NCBI RefSeq assembly: GCF_028737265.1
Contig: NZ_JAQZAK010000004.1
Span: 496,001 to 560,000, forward strand
From: Actinomycetospora callitridis
GTDB taxonomy: Bacteria > Actinomycetota > Actinomycetes > Mycobacteriales > Pseudonocardiaceae
Length of the DNA: 64,000 nt
Direction: 5' to 3'
The notes below the pieces were generated by a model. It was given only the letters and a program-made list of their open reading frames with translations. It was not told the DNA's origin and ran no database searches. Positions 36,549 through 45,811 of this stretch are shown piece after piece. The position numbers and the translations under genes are program-made. The stretch's first letter is position 1; each line of letters starts with the position of its first letter.

Positions 36549-37364
36549 TCAGGTCGCGGCCTGACAGGTCGCGCACCAGAAGAGATTCCGGGCTGCGTGC
36601 GTACGGCGGCTGACCTCCGTCCCACACACTCGACAGGGCTCGCCCGTCCGGCGGTACACGTAGACCTCCCGGCCGCAGCCCCGGCCGTGCGGCTCGTCGG
36701 GGGCGTGACCACAACCACGGTGGACCGGGCGCACGGTGTCGATGGCGCCCCGGCGGACGCCGTCGGCGAGCAGGTCGGCGAGATCGGCCCAGACGGCGTC
36801 GAAGCGTTCCCGCCCGAGCTCCCGCCCGGGCAGCAGCGGATCCAGGCCGTGCCGGAAGAGGACCTCGGCCCGGTAGACGTTGCCCACGCCCGCGATCACC
36901 GACTGGTCCATGAGCAGGGTGGCCAGCGGGGCCTTCGACCGGCCGATCCGGCGCCAGGCCGCCTCGGGGTCGGCGTCGTCGCGCAACGGGTCGGGGCCGA
37001 GGCGGGCCCGCACGCCGTCGACCTCGCCCTCGGTGAGCACCTCGCAGGCGATCGGGCCGCGCAGGTCCGCCCAGTGCGTCGGCCCCACCAGGCGCATCCG
37101 CACCTGGCCGCGGGGCGGCGTCACGTCGCCGGTGTGCATCGTGAACTTGCCGTAGAGCCCGAGGTGGACGTGCACGACGAGGTCGTCGGCGTAGACGTGG
37201 AAGAGGTGCTTGCCGTGCGCGTCCACGGCGCGCAGCTCGCGGCCGTCGACGAGCTCGGCGTCCCGGCTGAAGCGGCCCTGCGGGGACGACACGGCCACCT
37301 CGTGGCCCACGAACCGGCGGGTGTGGGTGCGCGCGAGGCGACGGATGGTGTGGCCTTCGGGCAC
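36549..37364 (-). CDS. nei: Endonuclease VIII-like DNA glycosylase/AP lyase
   Basis: Nei removes oxidised pyrimidines from DNA. The 271-residue protein starts MPEGHTIRRLARTH, where Pro2 is the nucleophile and Glu3 the acid. It contains QSVIAGVGNVYRAEVLFRHG (the helix-two-turn-helix) and a C-terminal zinc finger CRVCG...CATC with conserved Arg in SRRTHAARNLFW. In M. tuberculosis nei lies next to rpiB, as here. The start is fixed by the PEGHT motif. The nucleotide context has no strong ribosome site. Confidence 0.95.
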   Translation of the reverse strand: MPEGHTIRRLARTHTRRFVGHEVAVSSPQGRFSRDAELVDGRELRAVDAHGKHLFHVYADDLVVHVHLGLYGKFTMHTGDVTPPRGQVRMRLVGPTHWADLRGPIACEVLTEGEVDGVRARLGPDPLRDDADPEAAWRRIGRSKAPLATLLMDQSVIAGVGNVYRAEVLFRHGLDPLLPGRELGRERFDAVWADLADLLADGVRRGAIDTVRPVHRGCGHAPDEPHGRGCGREVYVYRRTGEPCRVCGTEVSRRTHAARNLFWCATCQAAT

Positions 37365-37393
37365 CGCGCCTGCCTACCCCGCCACGCGGCCGG

Positions 37394-37864
37394 TCACTCC
37401 TGGGGAAGGGCCGGGGGCTCGCCGGTCTGCTCGTAGGCGGTCAGCATGTCGATGCGCCGCTGGTGACGCCCGCCCTCGAAGGCCGTCGCGAGGAACGCCG
37501 TGACGATCTCGGTCGCCTCCTCGGAGGTGTGCATCCGCGCGCCGAGCGAGACGACCTGGGCGTCGTTGTGCTTGCGTGCGAGCTGCGCGGTCTCGACGTT
37601 CCAGGCCAGGGCGGCACGGCATCCCGGCACCTTGTTGGCCGCGATCTGCTCGCCGTTGCCCGAGCCGCCGATGACGACGCCGAGGGCCTCGGGGGTCGCG
37701 ACGGTGCGGCGCCCGGTCTCCACGCAGTACGGGGGGTAGTCGTCGACGGGATCGAACTCCTCGGGCCCGACGTCGACGACGTCGTGACCCGCCTTCGCGA
37801 GGTCGCGCAGCAGATGGCCCTTGAGCTCGAACCCAGCGTGGTCCGATCCGACGAAGACGCGCAC
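37394..37864 (-). CDS. rpiB: Ribose-5-phosphate isomerase B
   Basis: RpiB interconverts ribose-5-phosphate and ribulose-5-phosphate. The 156-residue protein starts MRVFVGSDHAGFELKGHL. It has VDDYPPYC, VIGGSGNGEQIAANKVPGCRAALAW and ARKHNDAQVVSLGARM, the LacAB/RpiB signatures. The GTG at 37864 fits; upstream in-frame reading adds unconserved residues. CAGACT lies 7 nt before it on the minus strand, a weak -10 at the same spacing as other genes here. It is next to nei as in mycobacteria. Confidence 0.94.
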   Translation of the reverse strand: MRVFVGSDHAGFELKGHLLRDLAKAGHDVVDVGPEEFDPVDDYPPYCVETGRRTVATPEALGVVIGGSGNGEQIAANKVPGCRAALAWNVETAQLARKHNDAQVVSLGARMHTSEEATEIVTAFLATAFEGGRHQRRIDMLTAYEQTGEPPALPQE

Positions 37865-37948
37865 GGGGCGCAGTCTGTCAGGTGTGAGACATACCGCCGC
37901 AGGGGTAGTGGACGGCGGCTCGGAAACATCCCCGTGACACACCGATCG

Positions 37949-37954
37949 TAGGTT
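37949..37954 (+). promoter_or_regulatory. -10-like box TAGGTT, leaderless layout for the ligase fusion
   Basis: TAGGTT ends 8 nt before the ATG of the GCS2/ATP-grasp gene. It is probably the promoter of the three-gene unit downstream. Confidence 0.4.
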
Positions 37955-37962
37955 GACCCGTT

Positions 37963-40545
37963 ATGGGAGCGCGACCGCAGGACCGCCGCCCGACCCCCGC
38001 GGGCGAGGTCGTGATGGGCGTCGAGGAGGAGTTCCACCTCGTCGACCTCGAGTCACGATCGGCGGTGCCGCGCGTCCCGGAGATGCTCGACGAGCTGCAG
38101 GCCCTGGACGGCGAGGCGTTCGCCCCGGAGCTCAAGCCCTCGATCATCGAGACGAACTCCCAGCCGACGTCGGACCTCGCCGACCTGCGCACCGACCTCG
38201 TGCGGCTGCGCGGGATGCTCGCGCACATCGCCGACACCCACGGTCTCGGCGTGGTCGGGGCGGGCAGCGTCCCCCTGATCGACGGCTCCGCCGAGGGCAT
38301 CACCCCGTCGCCCCGCTACGAGCGGATGCGCGACGAGTACCAGATGCTCGCCTTCGAGCAGCAGATCTGCGGCACCCAGGTGCACGTCGACGTCCCCGAC
38401 CGCGACGCCGCGGTCGCGGTGATGCAGCACAGCGCGCCGTGGCTGCCGGTCCTGCTCGCGCTCTCGTCGAGCTCGCCGTTCTGGAAGAGCGAGGACACCG
38501 GCTACGCCAGCTCCCGCACGCTGGCGTGGCACCGCTGGCCGACCGCCGGTCCCCCGGCCCCGCTGCGCGACGCCGCCGACTACGACGCCCTGATCGCCGA
38601 CCTGCTCGCCTCGGGGACGATGTCCGACCCGGGGATGGTCTATTTCGACATGCGGCCGTCGGCGCACCAGGCCACCGTCGAGGTGCGCATCTGCGACGCC
38701 AGCCCGAGCGTCGACGGCGTGGTGCTGATCGCCGGTCTCTCCCGGGCGCTCGTGCGCCACGGGGTGCGCGCGCACGTCGAGGGCCGGCCGATGCCGCAGT
38801 ACCGCCCCGAGCTGTTGCGCGCCGCGAGCTGGCGGGCGGCGCGCTCCGGCCTCGAGGGCGACCTCGTCGACGTCCCCGGCCGCGAGCTCGTGCCGCCGTC
38901 GCGGGCGGTGCGGCTCATGCTCGAGCACCTCGCCGACGACCTGGACGAGGCCGGCGACCGCGCCGTCGTCGAGGAGCTGGCCCTCGAGGCCCTCGCGCGC
39001 GGCAGCTCCGCGGCCCGCCAGCGCCAGCGCGCCAACCGCAACGGCAACCTCGAGGCCGTCGTCGACATGCTCCTCGCCGAGACCCGGGGCGCGCCGGACT
39101 CGCCGGTGGACGCGCCGATCTCGGAGACGGTCGCGCCGGTCCTGCTGGCCGACTACGCACCGCCCGCCTACGACGAGGCCGTCGCCGAGGACGGCACCGT
39201 CCGCCCCGCGTACTCGTGGCTGGTCTCGACGCTCGAGCGGATCGGCCCGTCCGGGCTGCTGGTGCACGAGAAGAGCCGCGACGCCGAGCAGCGCGCCCGC
39301 GGCATGTTCTTCCCCCAGGCCGACGACGACGAGCGGCTCTTCCCCCTCGACCTCGTGCCCCGCCTCATCACCCCCGGCGAGTGGGAGACGCTCACCGAGG
39401 GGCTGATCCAGCGGGCGCGCACGTGCGAGGCACTGCTGCAGGACCTGCACGGCGAGCGCGCCTGCCTGCACGACGGCGTGCTCGCCGAGGACGCGCTGCG
39501 CTGGCTGCCCCAGCCGCACGAGACCGCGATGAACCTGCACCCCGGGGCCGTCCGTGCCCTGGTCAGCGGCCTCGACCTCGTCCGCGACGCCGCCGGCGAG
39601 TGGAAGATCCTCGAGGACAACCTGCGCATACCCTCGGGCATCGGCTTCGCGATGGCCGACCGCCGCGTCGTGCGCAGCGTCCTGCCGGAGCTCCAGGCCC
39701 CGAACGGCGTGCTCGACGCCGACGAGGGCCCGGCGATGCTGCGCGAGGCACTCCTGGCGTGCGCCCCGCCGGCGGCCGGCCACGACCCGGTCCTCGCCCT
39801 GGTCACCGAGGGGACGACGGACTCGGCGCACTTCGAGCACCGCATGCTCGCCGAGGAGATGGGCGTGCCGCTGCTCACCCCGGGGGAGCTCCGCGCGGTC
39901 GCCGGGATGATCACCGTGGCCGCCACCGGGCGCCCGATCGACGTGATCTACCGGCGCATCGACGAGGAGGTGCTGTTCACCGCGGAGGACTCCGAGGGGG
40001 TCCCCCTGGGGGACCCCATCCGCGAGGCCGTCCGCACGGGGCGTCTGACCCTGGCCAACGCCCCCGGCAACGGCCTCGTCGACGACAAGGGCGTCTACCC
40101 CTTCATCTCGGCGCTCACCGAGTACTACTTCGGCGAGAAGGCGACGCTCGCGGCCGTCCCGACCTGGTCGTGCGCCGATCCCGAGCAGCGCGAGTACGTC
40201 CTGTCCCACCTCGACCAGCTCGTCACCAAGCCCGTCGACGGATACGGCGGGACGGGCATCGTGGTCGGGCCCCACGCCAGCAGCCACGAGCTCGACGAGG
40301 TCGCGGCGGCGGTGCGCGCGCACCCCGCGTCGTTCGTGGCGCAGGAGACCATCCGGATCTCCACCCACCCGACCTTCACCGGCACGACGCTGGAGCCGCG
40401 CGTCGTCGACCTGCGGGCGTTCGTCGTCCTCGCCCCCACCCCGACCATCCTCCCGACCCCGCTCACCCGGGTCGCGCCCGCCGACTCGCTCGTGGTCAAC
40501 TCCTCGCGCGGCGGGGGTTCGAAGGACACCTGGATCCTGCGCTGA
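37963..40545 (+). CDS. GCS2 carboxylate-amine ligase fused to a circularly permuted ATP-grasp
   Basis: The 860-residue protein has two amide-bond-forming halves. Residues about 15-370 are a YbdK/GCS2-type ligase (VMGVEEEFHLVDL, SIIETNSQPTSDLADLR, GTQVHVDVPDRDAA, TVEVRICDASPS). Residues about 390-860 are a type-2 circularly permuted ATP-grasp (DUF404/407): WKILEDNLRIPSGIGFAM, NGLVDDKGVYPFIS, LVTKPVDGYGGTGIVVGPHA. Both classes join a carboxylate to an amine using ATP. The next gene is an amidotransferase, so the product may be a small peptide that is amidated. The ATG at 37963 has a -10-like box 8 nt upstream and no ribosome site. Confidence 0.88.
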   Translation: MGARPQDRRPTPAGEVVMGVEEEFHLVDLESRSAVPRVPEMLDELQALDGEAFAPELKPSIIETNSQPTSDLADLRTDLVRLRGMLAHIADTHGLGVVGAGSVPLIDGSAEGITPSPRYERMRDEYQMLAFEQQICGTQVHVDVPDRDAAVAVMQHSAPWLPVLLALSSSSPFWKSEDTGYASSRTLAWHRWPTAGPPAPLRDAADYDALIADLLASGTMSDPGMVYFDMRPSAHQATVEVRICDASPSVDGVVLIAGLSRALVRHGVRAHVEGRPMPQYRPELLRAASWRAARSGLEGDLVDVPGRELVPPSRAVRLMLEHLADDLDEAGDRAVVEELALEALARGSSAARQRQRANRNGNLEAVVDMLLAETRGAPDSPVDAPISETVAPVLLADYAPPAYDEAVAEDGTVRPAYSWLVSTLERIGPSGLLVHEKSRDAEQRARGMFFPQADDDERLFPLDLVPRLITPGEWETLTEGLIQRARTCEALLQDLHGERACLHDGVLAEDALRWLPQPHETAMNLHPGAVRALVSGLDLVRDAAGEWKILEDNLRIPSGIGFAMADRRVVRSVLPELQAPNGVLDADEGPAMLREALLACAPPAAGHDPVLALVTEGTTDSAHFEHRMLAEEMGVPLLTPGELRAVAGMITVAATGRPIDVIYRRIDEEVLFTAEDSEGVPLGDPIREAVRTGRLTLANAPGNGLVDDKGVYPFISALTEYYFGEKATLAAVPTWSCADPEQREYVLSHLDQLVTKPVDGYGGTGIVVGPHASSHELDEVAAAVRAHPASFVAQETIRISTHPTFTGTTLEPRVVDLRAFVVLAPTPTILPTPLTRVAPADSLVVNSSRGGGSKDTWILR

Positions 40546-40586
40546 CCAGCGCGTTCCCCGACCGACCGTGACCGAGGAGGCCACAC

Positions 40587-42362
40587 GTGTGCGGCATCGC
40601 CGGTGAGTTCCGCTTCGACGGCCGGGCGGCCGAGGTCGCCACCGTGCTGGACATGGCCCGGGTCCTCGAGCCCCGCGGGCCCGACGGCTGGGGGGTCGTC
40701 GGCCACGGCCCGCTCGCGCTGGCCCACCAGCGCCTGAAGATCATCGACCTGTCGGAGACCGGCGCCCAGCCGATGGTCGACTCCGACCTCGGCCTGACCG
40801 CGGTCTTCAACGGGATCATCTACAACTACAAGCAGCTGCGCGACGAGCTGCACGCCGACGGCTACCGCTTCTTCTCCACCTCCGACACCGAGGTGCTGCT
40901 CAAGGCCTTCCACCGCTGGGGCCCGTCGTGCGTCGAGCACTTCAAGGGCATGTTCGCGTTCGCGGTCTCCGACCGGCGCACCGGCGAGCTGGTGCTCGGC
41001 CGGGACCGCCTGGGGATCAAGCCCCTCTACGTCGCCCAGGTGCCGGGAGCGGTCCGGTTCGCGTCGTCGCTGCCCGCGCTGCTGGCCGGCGGCGGGCTCA
41101 ACACCGACGTCGACCGCGTCGCGCTGCACCACTACATGAGCTTCCACTCCGTGGTCCCCGCGCCGCGCACGATCCTGCAGGGCGTGCGGAAGCTCCCGCC
41201 GGCGACGATCCGCACGATCTCCCCCGACGGCGGCACCACCGACCGGACCTACTGGGAGCCCGAGTTCACGCGCGACGGCGACCGCTCGGCCGAGGAGTGG
41301 GCGCAGACGGCGCTCGACTCGCTGCGCACCGCGGTGGAGCGGCGCATGGTCGCCGACGTGCCGGTCGGGGTGCTGCTCTCGGGCGGCATCGACTCCTCGA
41401 TCGTCGTCGCCCTGCTCGCCGAGATGGGCCAGAAGGACCTCAAGACCTTCTCGATCGGCTTCGAGTCCGAGGGCGGCGAGTCGGGCGACGAGTTCGACTA
41501 CTCCGACCTCGTCGCGAAGACCTACGGCACCGACCACGTGAAGTTCACGGTGCCCAAGCACGAGACCGACGACGCCCTGGCGGGGGCGGTCGCGGCGATG
41601 GCCGAGCCGATGGTCAGCCACGACGTCGTCGCCTTCTACCTGCTCTCCCGCGAGGTCTCGAAGTCGATCAAGGTGGTGCAGTCGGGCCAGGGCGCGGACG
41701 AGATCCTCGGCGGCTACGACTGGTACCCGCCGCTGGCCGGGATCGCCCGCGACGCCGCCCTCGACTCGTACCAGAAGGCGTTCTTCGACCGCCCGCACTC
41801 CGAGGTCGCGCAGCTGCTCACGCCCGAGGCCCTCGTCGACGACGACGTCAGCCGCGCGTTCGTCGCCGAGCACTTCGGCCGGCCCGGGGCCGACTCCGCG
41901 GTGGACGCCGCGCTGCGCCTCGACACCACGATCATGCTCGTCGACGACCCCGTGAAGCGCGTCGACAACATGACGATGGCGTGGGGCCTCGAGGCCCGCG
42001 TGCCGTTCCTCGACCACGAGTTCGTCGAGACCATGGGCGCCTGCCCGCCGGAGTACAAGCTCGCCGACGGCGGCAAGGGCGTGCTCAAGGCCGCCGCGCG
42101 CGGCGTGCTGCCCGACGAGATCATCGACCGCAAGAAGGGCTACTTCCCGGTGCCGGCGATCCGCCAGCTCTCGGGTCCGGTCCTGGAGCGGGTGCGGGGC
42201 GCGCTGACCGACCCGGCCGCCACGTCGCGGGGCCTGTTCCGGGCCGACGCGGTGGCGACGATGCTCGACGACCCGAACTCGGGCCGCACCAACCTCGGCG
42301 CCAACGCGTTGTGGCAGGTGGCCCTGCTCGAGATGTGGCTGCAGGAGCACGGCATCACGTAG
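40587..42362 (+). CDS. Asparagine-synthase-type amidotransferase, N-acetylglutaminylglutamine-amide synthase-like
   Basis: This 591-residue protein has an N-terminal glutaminase domain with nucleophile Cys2 (MCGIAGEFRF after GTG) and a synthetase domain with the PP-loop LLSGGIDSSIVVALL near residue 265. A Ser/Gly-rich SGQGADEILGGYDW and the ending NLGANALWQVALLEMWLQEHG fit the TIGR03104 family, which amidates N-acetylglutaminylglutamine in osmolyte synthesis in other bacteria. It would amidate the product of the preceding ligase fusion. The GTG has GAGGAGG 7-8 nt before it. The gap to the ligase is 41 nt. Confidence 0.88.
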   Translation: MCGIAGEFRFDGRAAEVATVLDMARVLEPRGPDGWGVVGHGPLALAHQRLKIIDLSETGAQPMVDSDLGLTAVFNGIIYNYKQLRDELHADGYRFFSTSDTEVLLKAFHRWGPSCVEHFKGMFAFAVSDRRTGELVLGRDRLGIKPLYVAQVPGAVRFASSLPALLAGGGLNTDVDRVALHHYMSFHSVVPAPRTILQGVRKLPPATIRTISPDGGTTDRTYWEPEFTRDGDRSAEEWAQTALDSLRTAVERRMVADVPVGVLLSGGIDSSIVVALLAEMGQKDLKTFSIGFESEGGESGDEFDYSDLVAKTYGTDHVKFTVPKHETDDALAGAVAAMAEPMVSHDVVAFYLLSREVSKSIKVVQSGQGADEILGGYDWYPPLAGIARDAALDSYQKAFFDRPHSEVAQLLTPEALVDDDVSRAFVAEHFGRPGADSAVDAALRLDTTIMLVDDPVKRVDNMTMAWGLEARVPFLDHEFVETMGACPPEYKLADGGKGVLKAAARGVLPDEIIDRKKGYFPVPAIRQLSGPVLERVRGALTDPAATSRGLFRADAVATMLDDPNSGRTNLGANALWQVALLEMWLQEHGIT

Positions 42363-42425
42363 CCACCGGCTGGGTACCGTGCCCTCGAAGGTGAATCGTG
42401 GTCGACCGAAGGAGGACGCGGGCCG

Positions 42426-44267
42426 GTGGACGAGTGGATCAGCGCCACACGCTGCTGGTCGCCCAGCCCCTCCCCGGACGGCACCACGATCGCCTTCGTC
42501 TGGGACGGGGACGGCCGGCCGCAGGTGCGCATGCACCGCCGGGCCACCGGTGAGGAGTGGTCGCTCGACACGGGTGACGAGCTCGTCTCGACCGTGCGTT
42601 GGTCGCCGGACGGGCTGTGGCTGGCGGTCGAGACCGCGCCCGACGGCGGCGAGCGCAGCAACGTGTCGATCGTCCGCCCGGACGGCAGCGACCTGCGGCC
42701 GGTCCGCGGGGTCGGCGACGCCGACCGCGGCGCGGTGACCCTCGACCGCTTCACCCACACCGGCTCGGTGCTGGCGATCACCGAATCCGACTACGACACC
42801 ACCACCGCCTGGCTGGTCGACGCCGAGTCCTCCCAGCGCCAGCGGGTCGGCTCCGGGCACGCCCTGCAGATCCTCGACGTGAGCCGCGACCGGCGCCGGG
42901 TGCTGCTGCGCCGCGGGCGCCGCGGGTCACGCCACGTCGGCATCGTCGACCTCGACGGCACCGAGGGCTGGCACGAGATCGACTCCGGGCGCGGCCCGGG
43001 CGGCCCGCCGGGTGCCGTCGAGCACCCGGTGGCGATCACCCGGGACTCCAGCGTGGCCGCCGGCCGGTTCTGCCCCGACGGCACCCAGATGTACCTGCTC
43101 ACCGACGGCGGGCGCGAGCGCGCGGCGCTGGTGCGCGTCGACGTCGCGACGGACGCCCGGCCGATGACGCCCGAGGTGCTGGCCGAGCGTCTCGACGCCG
43201 AGCTCGAGCGCTTCGCGCTCACCGAGGACGCGGCGCTCGCCGCGCTCGTGTGGAACGCCGAGGGGCGCAGCGAGGTCGACCTGCTCGACATCGCCTCCGG
43301 CAAGTGCAGCGCCTACGCCCCGCCCGGCGACGTCGTCACCAGCGCGGTCTTCAGTCACGACGGCGACTCGCTGGTCATGGGCATCCAGGCCCCCGAGGTG
43401 CCCGCCGCCGTGTGGTGCCACGAGCTCTCGTCGGACACCACCGCGCTGATCTGCCCGCAGGAGGAGCCGTCCTGGTCGCCGGGGCAGCTCGTGCACCCGT
43501 CGCTCGAGGTCGTCACCACCCCCGACGGCCTGCGCCTGCCCGGGTGGCTCTACCGGCCGCGGGGTCAGTCGGGGCCGCTACCCACGGTGATCTACCTGCA
43601 CGGGGGGCCCGAGGCGCAGGAACGCCCCGTCTTCACCCCGCTCTACCAGCACCTGCTCGCCCGGGGCATCGCCGTCTACGCGGCCAACGTGCGCGGCTCC
43701 TCGGGGTTCGGGCGCTCGTTCGTCAACGCCGACAACGGCGCGGGGCGCTTCGCGGCGATCCGCGACGTCGCGACGTGCGTCGAGCACCTCGTCGACACCG
43801 GCGTCTCCGATCCCGGGCGGGTCGGCGTCATGGGCCGCTCCTACGGCGGCTACCTGACCCTCGCCGCGCTGGTGAACCACCCCGAGCTCTTCGCGGTCGG
43901 CATCGACGTCTGCGGCATGGCGGACTTCGAGACGTTCTTCGCGCGCACCGAGCCGTGGATCGCCGACGCCGCCGTCGGCGAGTACGGCCACCCGATCCAC
44001 GACCGCAACCTGCTGCGCGAGCTCTCCCCCGTGCACCGCATGGAGCACCTGCGCGCTCCCCTGCTGGTGGTCCACGGGAAGTTCGACACCAACGTCCCGG
44101 TGCACGAGGCCGAGCTCGCCGTCCACGGCGCCAAGGCCGCCGGCGTGCCGATGAAGTACCTGCTCTTCGACGACGAGGGCCACGAGATCCAGCGCACCGA
44201 GAACCGCGTGCGCTTCATCCACGAGTGCGTGGACTGGCTGGAGGAGCACTTCGGCTCCGCCTCGTGA
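42426..44267 (+). CDS. S9-family prolyl oligopeptidase-like peptidase
   Basis: The 613-residue protein has an N-terminal beta-propeller (SPSPDGTTIAF, RWSPDGLWLAVE) and a C-terminal alpha/beta-hydrolase domain. The catalytic set is GRSYGGY (Ser), KFDTNVP (Asp) and DDEGHE (His). No signal peptide is seen, so it is cytoplasmic and might hydrolyse the amidated peptide made by its neighbours. In the known osmolyte operon an M42-type hydrolase takes this place. A TACCGT box lies at 42375-42380. It starts with GTG 63 nt after the amidotransferase stop, behind an AGGAGG site, and could share its mRNA. Confidence 0.9.
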   Translation: MDEWISATRCWSPSPSPDGTTIAFVWDGDGRPQVRMHRRATGEEWSLDTGDELVSTVRWSPDGLWLAVETAPDGGERSNVSIVRPDGSDLRPVRGVGDADRGAVTLDRFTHTGSVLAITESDYDTTTAWLVDAESSQRQRVGSGHALQILDVSRDRRRVLLRRGRRGSRHVGIVDLDGTEGWHEIDSGRGPGGPPGAVEHPVAITRDSSVAAGRFCPDGTQMYLLTDGGRERAALVRVDVATDARPMTPEVLAERLDAELERFALTEDAALAALVWNAEGRSEVDLLDIASGKCSAYAPPGDVVTSAVFSHDGDSLVMGIQAPEVPAAVWCHELSSDTTALICPQEEPSWSPGQLVHPSLEVVTTPDGLRLPGWLYRPRGQSGPLPTVIYLHGGPEAQERPVFTPLYQHLLARGIAVYAANVRGSSGFGRSFVNADNGAGRFAAIRDVATCVEHLVDTGVSDPGRVGVMGRSYGGYLTLAALVNHPELFAVGIDVCGMADFETFFARTEPWIADAAVGEYGHPIHDRNLLRELSPVHRMEHLRAPLLVVHGKFDTNVPVHEAELAVHGAKAAGVPMKYLLFDDEGHEIQRTENRVRFIHECVDWLEEHFGSAS

Positions 44268-44279
44268 GCGCCCGGCTCG

Positions 44280-45704
44280 TCAGAGCTGGATGGACTTGAC
44301 CTCGAGGAACTCCTCGAGCCCGTAGCGGCCCAGCTCGCGGCCGGTGCCCGACTGCTTGTAGCCACCGAAGGGCGCCAGCGGGTTGAACGCGCCGCCGTTG
44401 ACGTCGACCTGCCCGGTGCGCATGCGCTTCGCGACCTCGACCCCGCGCTCCTGCGACCCGGCGAACACCGCGCCCGCGAGCCCGTAGACCGTGGCGTTGG
44501 CGATCTCGACGGCCTCGTCCTCGGTGTCGTAGGGCATGACCGACAGCACCGGCCCGAAGATCTCCTCCTGGGCGATGGTCATGTCCGGGCGGACACCGGA
44601 GAAGATCGTCGGCCGGACGTAGGCGCCGCGCTCGAGCCCGTCGGGACGACCCGGGCCGCCGGCGGCGAGCTCGGCACCCTCGGACACCCCGGTGGTGATG
44701 TAGCCCTCGACGCGCTCGCGCTGGCGCTCCGAGGACATCGGCCCGATGCGGGTGGACTCCTCGGTCGGGTCGCCGACCGTGTACTTCGCCGACTGCTCCA
44801 CGGCCATCTCGACGACCTGGTCGTGCAGCGACGCGGGCACGAGCAGCCGGGTCCACGCCGTGCAGGTCTGGCCGCCGTTGATGAAGCAGTTGCCCAGCCC
44901 GAGCTTGACGGCCTGGGTGAGGTCGGCGTCGTCGAGGACGATGTTGGCGGACTTGCCGCCGAGCTCCAGGGCCACGCGCTTGACCGTGGCCGCCGCGACC
45001 TCCTGCACACGGCGCCCGGCGGGCACCGAGCCGGTGAACGACACCATGTCGACGCCCGGGTGCTTCGCCAGGGCCTCGCCGGCCTCGGGCCCGGTGCCGT
45101 GCACGACGTTGAAGACGCCGGCGGGCAGGCCGGCCTCGGCGGTGATCTGGGCGAGGATGCTCGCGGTCAGCGGCGCGACCTCGCTGGGCTTGAGCACGAT
45201 CGTGCAGCCCGCGACCAGCGCCGGCGCGACCTTGGCGACCACCTGGTGCAGCGGGTAGTTCCAGGGCGTCACGGCCCCGACGACGCCGATCGGCTCGCGC
45301 ACGACCAGCGAGTTGCCGATCTCCTCGGTCCACGGGAACGACTCGGCCAGCCCGGCGACGCCCTTGGACGTCGCCATCGGCATGCCGACCTGCACCGAGC
45401 TGGCGAACTTCGTCGGCGATCCCATCTCCGCGGTGATCGATGCGGCGATCTCGGCGCTGCGAGCCTTGATGCCCTCGCGGATCGCGGTCACGGCCGCCAC
45501 CCGGTCGGCGAGCGGCCGGGCCGCCCAGGCCGGGAAGGCGTGCCGGGCGGCGAGCACGGCGGCATCGATCTCGGCGGTGCCGCCCGCCGGGACCTCGGCG
45601 AGGGTCTCGCCGGTCGCCGGGTTCACCACCGCGATCGACCCGGAGCCCCCCTGCCAGGCCCCGTCGATCCAGTGCCGCGCGAGGGTATCCGTACCGGTCG
45701 TCAT
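44280..45704 (-). CDS. NAD(P)-dependent aldehyde dehydrogenase
   Basis: This 474-residue ALDH has the Glu motif ALELGGKSANIVLDDADL and the nucleophile Cys in FINGGQTCTAWTRLLVP. The cofactor region VTPWNYPLHQVVAKVAPAL is typical. The substrate is unknown; the closest groups oxidise betaine aldehyde or other short aldehydes, so a link to the betaine genes about 12 kb away is possible but not shown. The ATG has GGAGGCACGAG upstream. It converges on the S9 gene with a 12-nt gap. Confidence 0.92.
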   Translation of the reverse strand: MTTGTDTLARHWIDGAWQGGSGSIAVVNPATGETLAEVPAGGTAEIDAAVLAARHAFPAWAARPLADRVAAVTAIREGIKARSAEIAASITAEMGSPTKFASSVQVGMPMATSKGVAGLAESFPWTEEIGNSLVVREPIGVVGAVTPWNYPLHQVVAKVAPALVAGCTIVLKPSEVAPLTASILAQITAEAGLPAGVFNVVHGTGPEAGEALAKHPGVDMVSFTGSVPAGRRVQEVAAATVKRVALELGGKSANIVLDDADLTQAVKLGLGNCFINGGQTCTAWTRLLVPASLHDQVVEMAVEQSAKYTVGDPTEESTRIGPMSSERQRERVEGYITTGVSEGAELAAGGPGRPDGLERGAYVRPTIFSGVRPDMTIAQEEIFGPVLSVMPYDTEDEAVEIANATVYGLAGAVFAGSQERGVEVAKRMRTGQVDVNGGAFNPLAPFGGYKQSGTGRELGRYGLEEFLEVKSIQL

Positions 45705-45811
45705 CTCGTGCCTCCGAGTCGGTGGGGTGCGCCCTCCACCCTGCCCGACGGGGCGACGTGGCCCCTGGTCTGCCCTACCGTGTGATGACGGACACAGGTG
45801 GAGGTTCCCCC

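Noticed and set aside
40125..42860. A minus-strand frame of 911 codons opposite the amidotransferase
   Set aside because: The plus strand encodes clear catalytic motifs with a ribosome site, while the antisense translation is low-complexity.
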